A stretch of 64,000 nucleotides of DNA from Chalara sp. BL73. Lineage: Eukaryota > Ascomycota > Leotiomycetes > Helotiales. The translations under genes were made by a program, and so were the position numbers. The notes beneath the pieces are model-generated. The model was not told the origin of the DNA and did no database searches. It saw nothing but the letters and a program-made list of their open reading frames with translations. Below, piece by piece: positions 1-10,299 of the stretch; position 1 is the first letter of the stretch, and each line of letters begins with the position of its first letter. Where the stretch lies: assembly GCA_918026815.1 (NCBI GenBank), contig CAKJVC010000172.1, forward strand, positions 1-64,000. The letters are read 5' to 3'.

Positions 1-545
1 ACTTAATTATTTCGATAGTGTTTTAAGTTCGACGCATTACAGCGTTTTTTGCGGATTCCGTTTTAGTATTTGTTTTTACTGTAGTAATTAAGCCAGTTTT
101 TAAGTTTCGAATAAAAGCAAAAACAAAGCCGTTAAAAAAGTTTTTAAAATAGCGAAACACTATTTTAGCTTTACGTATAAATAAAAAATTTAAAATTAGT
201 TTAAAACCAAAAAAGTTTATAATATAAAATCGAGTTTTTATAGCTGCATTGCTAATAATAACCGGCAAATTGTTTACAAATTCTACAAATTTCGACGTAT
301 TTTTTGTAATTGTTTTTAAAGCTATATTATTGTTCCGAGTAATAAAAATGTTTATTTTCGTCGCAACTTTTAGTGTTATTAAACTAACTTCGACGTTCGT
401 GTTAAGCGTAACTTTAATGTTTACAAGCTTTAAGCGGCCTGCTAATATAATAACTACTTTCGGCGTAAAAAAATAAATTTCCGAATATTCCGAATAAAAC
501 TTTACTAAGCCAAAACTAACATTAGCTGTGCTTTTGCTGTAGTTT

Positions 546-669
546 ACTAGCTTTTTTAAGCTTATTATGCTTTTTTTAAATATTTGCTTAGCAACTGTAT
601 TAAAGTTAATACTAAAGCAAATTACTAGCTTTTTCAGGCTTATTATACTTTTTTTAATAAATGCATACT
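546..669. repeat. Direct repeat, about 45 bp, offset 78 bp
   Basis: The stretch beginning ACTAGCTTTTTTAAG at 546 recurs at 624 with a few substitutions. Both copies run through the same TTATTATRCTTTTTTTAA segment. It is a local duplication inside the AT-rich block that partly survived its decay. Confidence 0.6.
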
Positions 670-3193
670 TTATTTTTTTATTTAAAGTTCTTTTTAAAGA
701 TTTAAGCCGTTTTTTAAAAAACAAAGCCGGATCTGCTAGCGACAGTAGTTTTTTTAAAGTAAATTTTTCAGAAATTAATTTTTAAGTTATAAACTTCGCT
801 AGCGAATTCTTGTAGCTGTAGCCAAGTTTAGCCAGCGCGCTCGCTACTGTAAGCTTCAATTTTTGGGCTTTTGTAGCTTTTTGCTTTAAGTTAGTTTTTT
901 CCGGCTTTTTAAGTTTGCTTTCAAAAAAACTTTTTTGAAAACGCACCGTTTTTAGCTGTAATGTTTTAACTACACTGTATTTCGCTTGTTTTTAAAGTTT
1001 TTTTTGTAGCGTAAAAAACTTAAAGTTATATAGTACTTAACGCTTCGCTTTTTTAGTAAATAACTTGACTTTTACAAGCTTTATTTCGGCTTTTTTTGTA
1101 ATAAAGTTTTGTACTTAAGCACTTGTTTTATTACTTAGCTTTGTTTTTGTTAGTATATTGCTAGTTTTACAAACGTATGTTTTAATATTGTTAACTACGC
1201 TTTTTTTTTTAGCTTGAGCTTTTTTTTTTTTAAACTGAGCTTTTTTTTTTAAAGCTCGTTTTTTATTTTCGAAAATGTAGCTAAATTTAGTATTAATAGT
1301 TTGCGCTATAATTTAGTTTCGGCGCAAAAAGTCGTTGTTAAACTGTACAAATATTAAAGTTTTTCCGGCTTTTTAAAGTTTTAAGCAAATATAGTAATTT
1401 TTATCGGACTTATAAATAACGCTTAGACTAATAAATTTTTTGTAGTCGTAGTACTAGTTTATATATTTATAAAGCTTTTAAAGTTTTATATTACTTAATT
1501 GCTGATTTTTGCACTATTTGCAAGTATTGTTATTTCGGAACTTTTTTTTTTTTGCGAACTTTCTGTAACCGACTTTATATTTTTCAGTATAATCTTTTTT
1601 TAAATAGTTAAAGTTAGTTATTCGAGCTTTTTGCTAAGTTTGCTTTGCAACAATTTGCAAAATTCGCAAGTGTTTTAAACTTTCTGTAATGTTGTTTATT
1701 TTTTAGTTCGTGACTAAACAGTTTTCTAAAAAAAAAATTTTAACAAAAAACAAAACAGCTTTGTTGCGTTTTTTTAGTTTTAACGTCGAAAATGCCAAAG
1801 TTGCCGAGCGAGTTTTTTTAAATACAAATAAAGTGCTTATTTCTAGACTATCGAACTTCGTAAACAGTTTTTTTATTTTTTGTTTTTGTACTAAATTTCT
1901 TTTTTTTTTTAATACTGCACATTCGTTTTTAACGTACTTATAAACTTTTTTGTAAAGTTTAATATTTTTAGTATTTAGTTTTTTAAGCTTTGCCGCATAT
2001 TTAAAAACTTTTGCTCGCAGTTTATAAAGCAGTTTATATAAAAACTTAAACGTTAACATTTTGTTTGTAATAACTTTTTTTTTTAAGCATTTTAATTCTG
2101 TTTAGTTAAACTTTTTGCAATAAAAGTATATTTGCTTTTGTGTTACGTAACTATAATTACCGATAGTTTTAAAGTTTTTAACGTATTTGTCGAAGTATAC
2201 GATAGTATATAAAAGTTGCTTCGAGTTTTTGTACTAATACTTTTTTAACAGTTTTTGTTAAAAAGTTTTTTACGTTACAGTTAAGTTACTGTATTCGCTT
2301 AACTGTTTAATCTTTTTTTTTAACTGTACCGAAACGTACTTTGCCGCTTTTTTTTTTTTTTTTTTGTTATTTTAAATTTTATGATTTTTAAAGCTTTTGT
2401 TAAAAAACTTAAAGTACGCAATAACTTTTTTGCTACTGAAAAAAAAACTGTTATATTTTTTAAGTACCGGCATAAGTTAAAAGTAAGCACGGTTATATAC
2501 TCGGCTCAAGCTTGTAAAAGTAACCGATTGTTTTTTAAGCTTTTTATACTTGTGTGTTTTGTCGGAAAATAAGCTTAAAATAAAAATTTTAAGCGTAGCT
2601 TTAAGCTTTTTAACTGTAAATATAAAAAACATTGTATATAATGTAAATGTTGTAGCGGTAGTAATAAGCAAAAAGTTGTTTTGTTAAAAAGCTTTTAAAA
2701 GTAGAAAAAAAAGTTAATGTAACTAGTCGTTGCTGTCAAAACAATTTATATATTTAATAGCACGTAAAAATAGCGGTACGAAAAGCTTTTTTGTAGTAAG
2801 TTTTTGTAACGTTCAAACTTTAATAACGTTTACTGTTTTGCTCGAAAGTTTAAAACTTTTTTAGTAAAACTTTTATGCTAAAACTTTTTTAACGAAACTT
2901 CTTTATGTCGTTAATTAGCGTATAGCTTAGTTTATGCCGAAGCTTTGTGGCTTTTTGCTTTCTAGTGTAACTTTAATTACTGTACTGAATTCCGGTACTT
3001 TTAGGCTTTTTACTTTTTAAGCGTTGTTCAAGCGTTTAGCTTTAGCGTTTGCACGCTGACTTTTATTTTTAGAATATCGTCCAGAAAAGTCGCCTGCTGG
3101 CAAAAATCACTAACTGAATAAGTCCTTGTAAACTGTTGTAACGCTTTTCAACTTTGTGCTGCTTTCTAAAAGTTTGTAGCGTTTTTCTCTGTA

Positions 3194-3470
3194 TTACAAA
3201 AGCATCGCTGTAGTGCTTTTTATCGAGTAGCCCGTCAGTAAAGCGTATTTAAAAAAAAGGTTGTACCGGTGCTTTCTTTTTTGCTTTTTCGCACCGCATA
3301 CCGCGTTTATAAGCTTTGTTATCGCTACAGAGAGTGCTTGACCCTCTGCGTAGGTCACTAAAATACATGTGGCGAGAAACATGCTGAAAGCAAGAATAGC
3401 GACAGGATTTAGCACAAAACTTATAAGCGTGATAACGGTAGCTGTAGCATACTGGGGAGAGCACCGGCGA
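3194..3470 (-). other. Possible short hydrophobic peptide fragment
   Basis: On the minus strand a frame of about 90 codons runs from near 3470 to the stop at 3194. It has a coherent hydrophobic N-terminal half rich in Val, Ile, Leu and Ala, then a basic KKQKRKHR stretch. Its composition is unlike the Lys/Phe/Asn strings of the adjacent AT-rich block, and it lies exactly at the boundary where composition normalises. I recognise no family. It could be the tail of a gene whose upstream part is gone, or chance. No convincing start codon or splice partner was found. Confidence 0.2.
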
Positions 3471-3480
3471 GCCTAAACTC

Positions 3481-3948
3481 TATATAATAGATAAACGTCA
3501 ATAGCTTATAAAAGTGTAAAATATAGGAGAGTGGAAAGGTGTGTTGTATTGATGATGATGTGCCTTCATACCGGAGGCGAAGGTTATATACAACTCATGC
3601 TCATCAGGTCACATGACTGACCACTCATGAGTATCACGTGACAAAGTGTCAAAGGAAAGAAAATCGTCCCCACCACAGTAAAAGTGCCAGTGAAGTAAAG
3701 CTAGCTCGTTTTTAAGCAGGTTCTTGAACTGGATCTGAATCTAAAAGCATGTTAGTTAAAATAAGCAAATAAATAAGTTGAAAAAGGTGGAATTAACCCA
3801 TTTTGCAAAGTGTAATATTCGAGAGTTGAATTGATCGAATTGAAAGAGTGTTCAGTACTGGGAGTTGTAAAGTGGTGGTGCCGAAAGGGGAAATAGGGGC
3901 TGTGCTTAGTAAGATATACGCCTGGCGTATCCGTATCCGCACCCCCCC
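3481..3948. other. Intergenic stretch, no gene seen
   Basis: Normal composition. It contains a CACGTGAC motif at 3635-3642 and little else. It leads into the foldback element at 3949. Confidence 0.5.
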
Positions 3949-4461
3949 GGTAGGTTTATAATTTGCTTAGTCAGCAGTTTTCAAAACCTACCACCCCCCC
4001 AACCACTGTAAGCCCTGTAAGTACAGGGACGCTACAGGCACATGACACACTGTAAGCGCTATAAGTGCAGGGGACGCTACAGGCACAGGAAACACTGTAA
4101 GGGCTGTAAGTACAAAGAACGCTATATATTTAGTAGGCTTTATAGACTTTGTGGCAGTAAAAGCCAAATATTTATGTTGTAATGTAATTGTATTTAACGG
4201 TGCATTAATTGTAAGCAAAATTACAGTGCAAGTAAATGCAAAATGCGATGTGCGATCATTTTTAGTAGAGTGTTTACTGAGCCTATAGCGTTCTTTGTAC
4301 TTACAGCCCTTACAGTGTTTCCTGTGCCTGTAGCGTCCCCTGCACTTATAGCGCTTACAGTGTGTCATGTGCCTGTAGCGTCCCTGTACTTACAGGGCTT
4401 ACAGTGGTTGGGGGGGTGGTAGGTTTTGAAAACTGCTGACTAAGCAAATTATAAACCTACC
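3949..4461. mobile_element. Foldback/MITE-like element, perfect 178-bp arms
   Basis: Bases 3949-4126 are the exact reverse complement of 4284-4461, compared base by base: 178 of 178 match. The arms flank a 157-bp AT-rich centre (4127-4283). Each arm starts GGTAGGTTTATAATTTGC, contains a small internal hairpin (GGTAGGTTT ... AAACCTACC) and a C7 run, then three copies of a 44-45 bp unit. No open frame with protein character lies inside. Arm identity implies recent insertion or ongoing gene conversion, in contrast to the heavily mutated block next door. I could not find a clear target-site duplication. It is a non-autonomous foldback or MITE-type element; the superfamily is unknown. Confidence 0.85.
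4004..4126. repeat. Three tandem 44-45 bp units in the left arm
   Basis: Units start with CACTGTAAG at 4004, 4048 and 4093, and each contains a version of GTACAGGGACGCTACAGGC. The third is shortened. The same three units occur inverted in the right arm (4284-4406). Confidence 0.8.
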
Positions 4462-4570
4462 AGGGTGGTAAGTGTATTGGAACCCATGAGGTATGGCCCA
4501 TGCCTTACGGGTGCTACACCACCAATTCTCAACATAAAATACTAAAATTAATAAAATTACAATAATATAA

Positions 4571-4611
4571 CTAAATAACAGTTTTATTTTTATTATTAAA
4601 CTGTTATTTAG
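4571..4611. repeat. Short perfect hairpin, 14-bp arms
   Basis: CTAAATAACAGTTT at 4571-4584 is the reverse complement of 4598-4611, around a 13-base T-rich loop. It lies in an AT-rich stretch just right of the foldback element and may mark the remnant of a second small element. Confidence 0.7.
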
Positions 4612-4707
4612 TGTATAATATAAATATATAATTTGTAGTTTGCGTATAAAAGTAATTTTAATAATATATATTATAACAAAAACAATTAGTAAACGTTTAC
4701 AGAATAT

Positions 4708-4790
4708 CTCAGTTGGACCTGCCAAGAAATTTAATAAAAATAAACTGTGAAATGTGGTCTGTGCAGGCCCAACTGAGCTCAGTTGGACCT
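4708..4790. repeat. CTCAGTTGG inverted and direct repeats
   Basis: CTCAGTTGGACCTGC at 4708-4722 is matched inverted at 4763-4777 (14 of 15) and repeated directly at 4778-4790. The last two abut head to head and form a near-palindrome around GAGCTC. This is the pattern expected where the ends of two copies of a small terminal-inverted-repeat element meet, but no transposase is present. Confidence 0.45.
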
Positions 4791-5654
4791 CCACCTGACC
4801 TGCCGACCTCCTTGTTACCTGCATTCAGAGTTCATTAAATGAGCTAGTTCGAGGATGGCTGTGCTTGAACACAGAATTTTCCATTAATTAAAGAAGCAAC
4901 CCAGTTGGTCCAATACACCAATCCAATCGGGAGAACTGTTGAAAGCCATATGTGTCACGTGAAGTGTCACGTGACTCATGTACGGAATAGGTTTGGTCTC
5001 AGCCTACAATATGTATATATCACTCGTTTTCTCTCATTCTGTAGAAGAATCAAGCACTTTTCACTTTGATAAGAACTCCCCCATTATGAGATCCAACACA
5101 AGATCCTTGAGCCACCAGATCAAAGAGCAAACTTGTCCCTCAGGCGCAATGTCCTATTTTTGCCCTCTTTGGGGGCTCAGGAGTCCCGATGAAGTGACCA
5201 CGACAGGCTACTGCGGCGAGAATCCGCATTTTCCTACTGTCAACCCCTAAAGTTGAATAGGTTATACTAACTTCCTTTCTTATTTTCAAATTCAAGAAAT
5301 CTTTTCTAACGGGGCAGTATTTCAGGCATCTAACCCTAAATCGGCCTATCAAGTGTTAAGACAATCTCCGAGCTTTTTCATACAAACCTGCTAGTCATGG
5401 CACTGCTATACTCTACTCCTTGTGTTGGAAAAGCTATTTCGAGCTCTTGAAAAGTGAAATAATACATAATCGTGTGAAGCTTCGTTTAGAGATCCGTATA
5501 AAAACAAACTGAAACTTGTGGCCAACAGCCAACAGCCAATCTAAACTCGCTTGCAGTTGCTATTTACTTACGCATTAAATATCTTTCCGGCTTATTGAAG
5601 ACACGCCAATATCTTACATTTATTTTAAACAACACCGAAGCCAACGTAGCCAAT
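4791..5654. other. No gene seen
   Basis: Only short unsupported frames. Two close copies of GTGTCACGTGA lie at about 4953-4975. The right end (about 5400-5654) is the presumed promoter and leader of the decayed secreted-protein gene. Confidence 0.4.
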
Positions 5655-7339
5655 ATGCGCATGTTCATCAATTATATTTCAGCCGCAGCAGGTATTACAT
5701 TGGCTGGAGTAACGTCAGCTGGAGCAGTGGACGCATTTTCACTTGCTGTAGGTTTTCTTTTACTAGCTATTTTGGTAATTAATTACTAAGAGCTACAATC
5801 TTTAGGTCACACAATATGTAAATAACCCATTAATGGAACTTCTATTACAGCCCCGAAGCAACTCGACACATAATGATATTACATCGCAAGAAATTCCAGC
5901 TTCAAGTGGCAAATGGAAATGCAAAAGTAAGCCCAAAAATGGAGAATGGGAATCCTCGAAGGCCAATTTGGACAGCATGCCAACTGTCCAGGATATCGTC
6001 CACGACATAAAGACCTGTAGGTTAGTAGGAAGTATGCCTACCTTGTTTTATTCTTTCGGCATTACTACAGCCTAAGCACGAGAGTGGCGCGACAACGCAG
6101 AGCATGGTCTAGGTGGGAAGGGCATAATGTTCAATAATGCACTAGATGGTACGTCAGTATGTATTCATAGGTTTAGAAGTGGCTAACATTTTCCAGACGA
6201 CTGGTGGAAGATAGTAGAAAAATTCAAACCGATACTACTATTGCGTGATAAAATATTAGTAGCTCGTTTCTCTGCAGCTCTAGCAATAGCGTCTAGAGCA
6301 GAGATTTTCCTTGTTACGAGCAGTGAAGTTGCTAATGGAGGTGGTGCTTATACCGTACCACATGATCCAAAGAACCATTGGAGAAAGTAGGAGTTCCCAA
6401 AAGTGCAACGAAATGCATTAGTGACAAGAGTTACTGTTGTAGATTGAGGGACTTCGCTATTTAGTAGAAAGTTGAGTTGGCTCCCTTTTCATGAAGATAA
6501 ATACTCCAGCCTACCAGAGAACGATGCGGACAATAAGGACACGGGTAAAAGTCTTCTCGGAGTAGCAACAGCAACGAAGTCTCAGCCTTCCATTTCAACG
6601 CAGACGGTACCAGCCAGACCGAAAATCTCGCAGAACTGTCACGAGCTGGGTTCAAACAAATACATAGCCCAGGCAAAGCTCGCATTTAACATCAAAGCAT
6701 TTTGTTCCGAGGCAGCCAAACAGGAAGTGCAAAACAGAAATTCTAGATCTATTGAGCGGAAGTATAATGCTGACACACCCGAGTCAATTTCGATATTTAT
6801 CGACTGGCTTTCTGGGCTTTTATTCAAACCCGGGGAAGCAGGTTGCTTGAAATATATAAACACAGTTTCCAATGGCATGTAGTTCCTTTAAGTTGTTATG
6901 TCAGAGCACTATATAGGAAGATTTACTAACATCGATATACTTGATAAGTTGTGATGGAAATAACCCGAATAACCCTATGAATTGGAAAGGCGGCGGATCA
7001 ATTCAAGTTGATCTAGTCAAGTATAATTTAAACCCGACCGCAGTTCGACAACCTTTTAGAAAACAAGTTTGGGCACACTGTAAAACCAGATATAACTTTT
7101 TATATGATTTCTATTGGATCAAAAGCAGTGGCTGGGCAAGTTCCGATTTCGGGTCTAGCTTGAAGAGTAAATTGAATAGATGCGCAGGATCGAACTACCA
7201 TTTTGATTATCGACTTAATAAAAATGGCTCGGAGTGGATTTTTTCTGGGCGAGCACCAATTTGGAAAAAGAAATGTATAACAAAAGCAATTAGATCAGCG
7301 GGGGGGCCAGGCGATATTGGGTGCTCTGGAAATAGATAA
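5655..7339 (+). pseudogene. Decayed gene for a secreted protein of about 467 aa
   Basis: Five exons join in phase: 5655-5747, 5851-6016, 6077-6148, 6197-6878 and 6949-7339 (468 codons). The first encodes a signal-peptide-like N-terminus. The introns before 6197 and 6949 have GCTAAC/TACTAAC branch sites, and the fourth junction restores an uninterrupted reading into a Cys- and Gly-rich C-terminal region with a CDGNNPNNP motif. Two in-frame stops break exon 4: TAG at 6388-6390 and TGA at 6445-6447. The reading frame on both sides keeps clear protein character, and no intron of usable phase removes the stops. Each stop is one C-to-T change from a sense codon. The acceptor at 6076 is weak; the better-looking one at 6070 would add a third stop. 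I cannot name the family. The product would have been extracellular. Confidence 0.6.
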
Positions 7340-7745
7340 AATCGAGGAAGGTAGTGTTTGGAGTTAAAGCAATATGCTTTAAACTGTTGGCTATATTTTG
7401 TCACCATGAACAAGATCGAATAGTTATGATGTCTTGTATATAGATAAAGGTGGAAAATTTTGAGAGGGTATTGTAGTAGAAAGGGAATACCCACTTTGGC
7501 GGCTCAAATAACTGAGAGCAACTAGGAGCTTGTTGACTGACTGCGGTTTTCGGATAATCGAGGGCAAAGCCTCAAGTACTATAGACTATATAAGCTCAAT
7601 TCGTTATACAGAATGCAGATCTAACCAAATACTCACTATAATAGAGAAGGAAATTTGTTGATAGCTGAAGCGCCGGATCTCAAGCGGATGCTCGCTGTCG
7701 TTAACAGGCGGGCAAGCATCTTAGTATAAGAAGGACGGACTGCCC
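7340..7745. other. No gene seen
   Basis: No frame, repeat or site that I can support. It separates two pseudogenes on the same strand. Confidence 0.4.
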
Positions 7746-8205
7746 ATGATCTTACAACAAGATATAGAACGAGTTAGTGGTATCGATACTGAACTGAATG
7801 ATTTAAGAACGGTACTGCGCGAGTCACAGAGTGAGGGTGAATGTTAAAAGATCAAACAAGACCTGGAAGGCCGTAGGCAAATATCAAGCTCGTACATGAA
7901 GGAAATAAAATCAACGAAAGCTGACTCTGAAAGGAGGCTAGAGTACTCTAGAAGTCGAGACCAGCTCCTGAGAAAGAACTAGAGACATTTCAAAGATATT
8001 TCAAGAAGATAGAAGTAGAGTTGGCAGTTGTGAGGCTAAATATCAATAACAGCGAGCACATACAGCGATTAAGCGTATACATGTTTAAGACGAACTGCCT
8101 GATTCAGTGTGAGGTGAATGAGGAGGAACCGGAGGCCAAGCTGAACGAAGTTCAATCTGCAGTATCTGACGCAGGATCCCACCCCCCCCCCCCAGGATCT
8201 CCGAG
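7746..8205 (+). pseudogene. Decayed coiled-coil protein gene
   Basis: From ATG at 7746 the frame reads as a charged, Glu/Lys/Arg/Leu-rich helix typical of a coiled coil. It is interrupted by TAA at 7845-7847 and continues in the same frame to about 7970. There the coiled-coil character switches to the next frame (ELETFQRYFKKIEVELAVV from about 7977) and carries on to about 8170. That is one nonsense mutation plus one frameshift in an otherwise continuous helix. It ends near a C12 run (8172-8183) flanked by AGGATC on both sides. Family unknown. It may be part of a longer protein whose N-terminus is lost. Confidence 0.5.
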
Positions 8206-8519
8206 AAATCATGTAACAGGGAGCGCATGTCGACGATAATCTCGCATTGAATACCGCTGGTTGTGTATATGAGGTTGTGTGTCAGGCAGAATGCCTATGA
8301 ACGAAACACCCCAAATATACCGCACTTTTCCGCATTTCCTGTTGGTAACTCACGTGACACAAAGTCGTGCATCTAAGCTTACACCACTTTTACTGGCCTC
8401 TTCGCCTTACAATCACACAATTCTATCATCATATCCATCTATATACATACTATTAATTCTAACTCGGAGTTCCTTTTTCGAGCCACACCGTTGAATGAGC
8501 CAGAAAAAGAACGTCCAAG
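8206..8519. promoter_or_regulatory. Presumed promoter of the GNAT gene
   Basis: No frame of interest. It contains CACGTGAC at 8351-8358 and pyrimidine-rich sequence before the start codon at 8520, as is common upstream of ascomycete genes. No TATA box could be defended. Confidence 0.3.
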
Positions 8520-9263
8520 ATGACCAAGGCACCTACCCAAATCTTACTCGCGACCGACACAGACTTCAAACCACTCGCTTCTATCGTTAGAAAAGCTCAG
8601 GAGGAAGACTCCTATTACAAACTCTTGTTCGACCGAAGTATGCCGAACAGCGCACAAGATGAGCTCGACCACACCGAGCTAATTGTCTGGTCCAGTATCA
8701 AGAGCGATAATTGCTGTGTCTGGAAAGCCGCCATCGAAGAGAAAGGGGCATTGCGCAAGCGACGTACACCTATCGGTCTAAGCATCATTACTTTCGTCGC
8801 CGAGACACAGCAATTGTCTAGTTCCACACCCCCCGAGGAGGCGCGTGGCTACCGCCACTGTCCCCAGACCCTTAATTCGAGGCTCTTGGACTTCACACAG
8901 GGAGAGCTTGAGCGTCTGCGCAATAGGCATTTAGGCGAGCAGAAATATGTACTTTGGCGGTACCTTTATGTGCTTCCGCAGTATGAAGGAAAGAGTATCG
9001 AATCTGAGATGATTCAGTGGGGTTTCGAACATTTTGGGCTTACAAATAATACGGTTGTCGTCGAAACTACGCGTCCAGAAATATTTTTGAGCCATGGGTG
9101 GACGCTGGTGAATATTTTAAATGTAGATTTAGGACTATGGGCAGGTGGAAAGGAGGGAGGGGATGACGGTTATCATGTTTCTGTTCTGGTGCGCAATCCG
9201 GGTGAGTTGAGAAGCGAATCACTGGTTGCAAAAGTCGATGAGAAATCTAGCTCGATTTGGTGA
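8520..9263 (+). CDS. GNAT-family N-acetyltransferase
   Basis: Intronless, 247 aa. It is probably a cytosolic acetyl-CoA-dependent N-acetyltransferase of unknown substrate. The GNAT core is seen at residues 147-172: a beta strand (WRYLYVLP), the pyrophosphate-binding turn QYEGKSIESEMI and the following helix. After that come a strand around 178-183 and the SHGW element near 191-194, which takes the place of the usual Tyr-x-x-x-Gly-Phe region. The acetyl-CoA loop normally reads Q/R-x-x-G-x-G/A; here its second glycine is Ser159, which may weaken cofactor binding or reflect a divergent clade. The ATG at 8520 is the first in frame and sits in a good context. The upstream neighbour is a pseudogene, so the context gives no functional hint. 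Confidence 0.8.
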   Translation: MTKAPTQILLATDTDFKPLASIVRKAQEEDSYYKLLFDRSMPNSAQDELDHTELIVWSSIKSDNCCVWKAAIEEKGALRKRRTPIGLSIITFVAETQQLSSSTPPEEARGYRHCPQTLNSRLLDFTQGELERLRNRHLGEQKYVLWRYLYVLPQYEGKSIESEMIQWGFEHFGLTNNTVVVETTRPEIFLSHGWTLVNILNVDLGLWAGGKEGGDDGYHVSVLVRNPGELRSESLVAKVDEKSSSIW

Positions 9264-10299
9264 ATAAAAGATAAAATGAGGGGATGTTTCTTGTTTTTGC
9301 TATTACATGTTTATTTAGAGGATTGCTGTTTGTATCCTTACACTATTATTTGTCGTGATGTAACTTGATGACTTTGCTATTTAACTTTTTTGCCTATTAA
9401 CCGAATATCCATGACAGTTCCCACCCGACTAAAGTCTACCAAAATCCACCTTTTCCATACTCCACAAATGGCTAGAACAGACAAACTAGCAGCTTTCGCG
9501 TACCTCGAGTGCCTTGGCTACTCTTTGCAATATTATTCAATCCTGGATATTCTAGACTGTGATAGTTGCGTATCAAGTACAAACTCATCGGGTTGCTGCA
9601 GGGGTTTTTTAGAATTCTGGTATTCTGTCGAGATCTCCTGACTCAAAACCTGAGTGCATGGTGAAGCATCGCATATCCTTTAAATCGACAGTCGCCATTG
9701 TGGAGAAGTGGAAACTGAAGAGAAGCAAAACGAATAGAAAATGCTGATGTTTTAAGTTGCCTCCTCTATAATGGGAGTTTCGAAGACAGAGGCGGGCAAA
9801 CATCGTTCAACAATCATTAACGTCATCCTCATATTGAATTTAGTTACTCACCTGCCGCCTACAATCGCCATTTCATCATTACACGTCCCAGGACATCAGA
9901 AACTAGTAATAGCCCTAGAACATGGTGTTTGGCAACTGGCCAGTTCTGCTTCTAAACTCCGATACAGTACCTTACCCACTTTACTAGCACGGATTGATGT
10001 GGGCAGCGACAGAGTGGAGGCTTAATCACCAACTAGTCCAATGACTTCCCTGGTACACTGCACAATCACAGACACAGCAATGTCGGTCCCTATCTGGTAA
10101 TTCTAGTCGGGATTACTTTCTACTTGAGTTCATTGACTGTAGCCCTAATACAGGAATGGATCCAGGCGCAGAGCCCAGTTTGCACGATAGCTCTAGCGCT
10201 CCGAATTTGTTAACCACATAGCCATGGCCTGGCGTGCTGCGAGCGTATCTTCTCAAGATGCAGTGTTCCAGGATCTAGAGCATATAAAGACAAGACGAT
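9264..10299. other. No gene seen
   Basis: Two frames of 83-84 codons (9390-9641 and 9771-10025) have no recognisable motif and no splice partners. I treat the stretch as intergenic. Confidence 0.4.

Larger units (their letters stand above)
1..3480. repeat. AT-rich, RIP-like block without genes
   Basis: Extremely A+T-rich, with long runs of T and A and a vocabulary of TTTTTAA, AGCTTT and TTCG. The open frames inside it are low-complexity strings of Lys, Phe, Asn, Ile and Leu with no domain, so I do not call them genes. In the first 300 bases I found no TCA and no TGA, although ACA, GCA and CCA occur. Their absence removes one of the three stop codons on each strand and explains why frames stay open (the longest is 233 codons at 23-724, minus strand). 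The composition returns to normal between about 3.0 and 3.5 kb. Most likely an old repeat degraded by RIP; the parent element is not recognisable. Confidence 0.75.

Noticed and set aside
23..724. Open frame of 233 codons on the minus strand
   Set aside because: Low-complexity Lys/Phe/Asn/Ile sequence in the AT-rich block; openness follows from the near absence of TCA/TGA, and it contains the 78-bp-offset direct repeat.
1703..2059. Minus-strand frame of 118 codons rich in Lys and Leu
   Set aside because: Same composition artefact; no motif, and the other strand is equally open.
3988..4368. Minus-strand frame of 126 codons
   Set aside because: Lies across the arms and centre of the perfect inverted repeat; its Arg/His/Cys-rich part simply translates the 44-bp tandem units.
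4399..4824. Minus-strand frame of 141 codons
   Set aside because: Runs from the foldback arm through AT-rich hairpin DNA; no protein character.
6387..6442. Possible intron removing the TAG at 6388
   Set aside because: A GT at 6387 and an AG at 6441-6442 exist, but splicing them leads to a new stop within six codons, while the unspliced frame stays protein-like on both sides.
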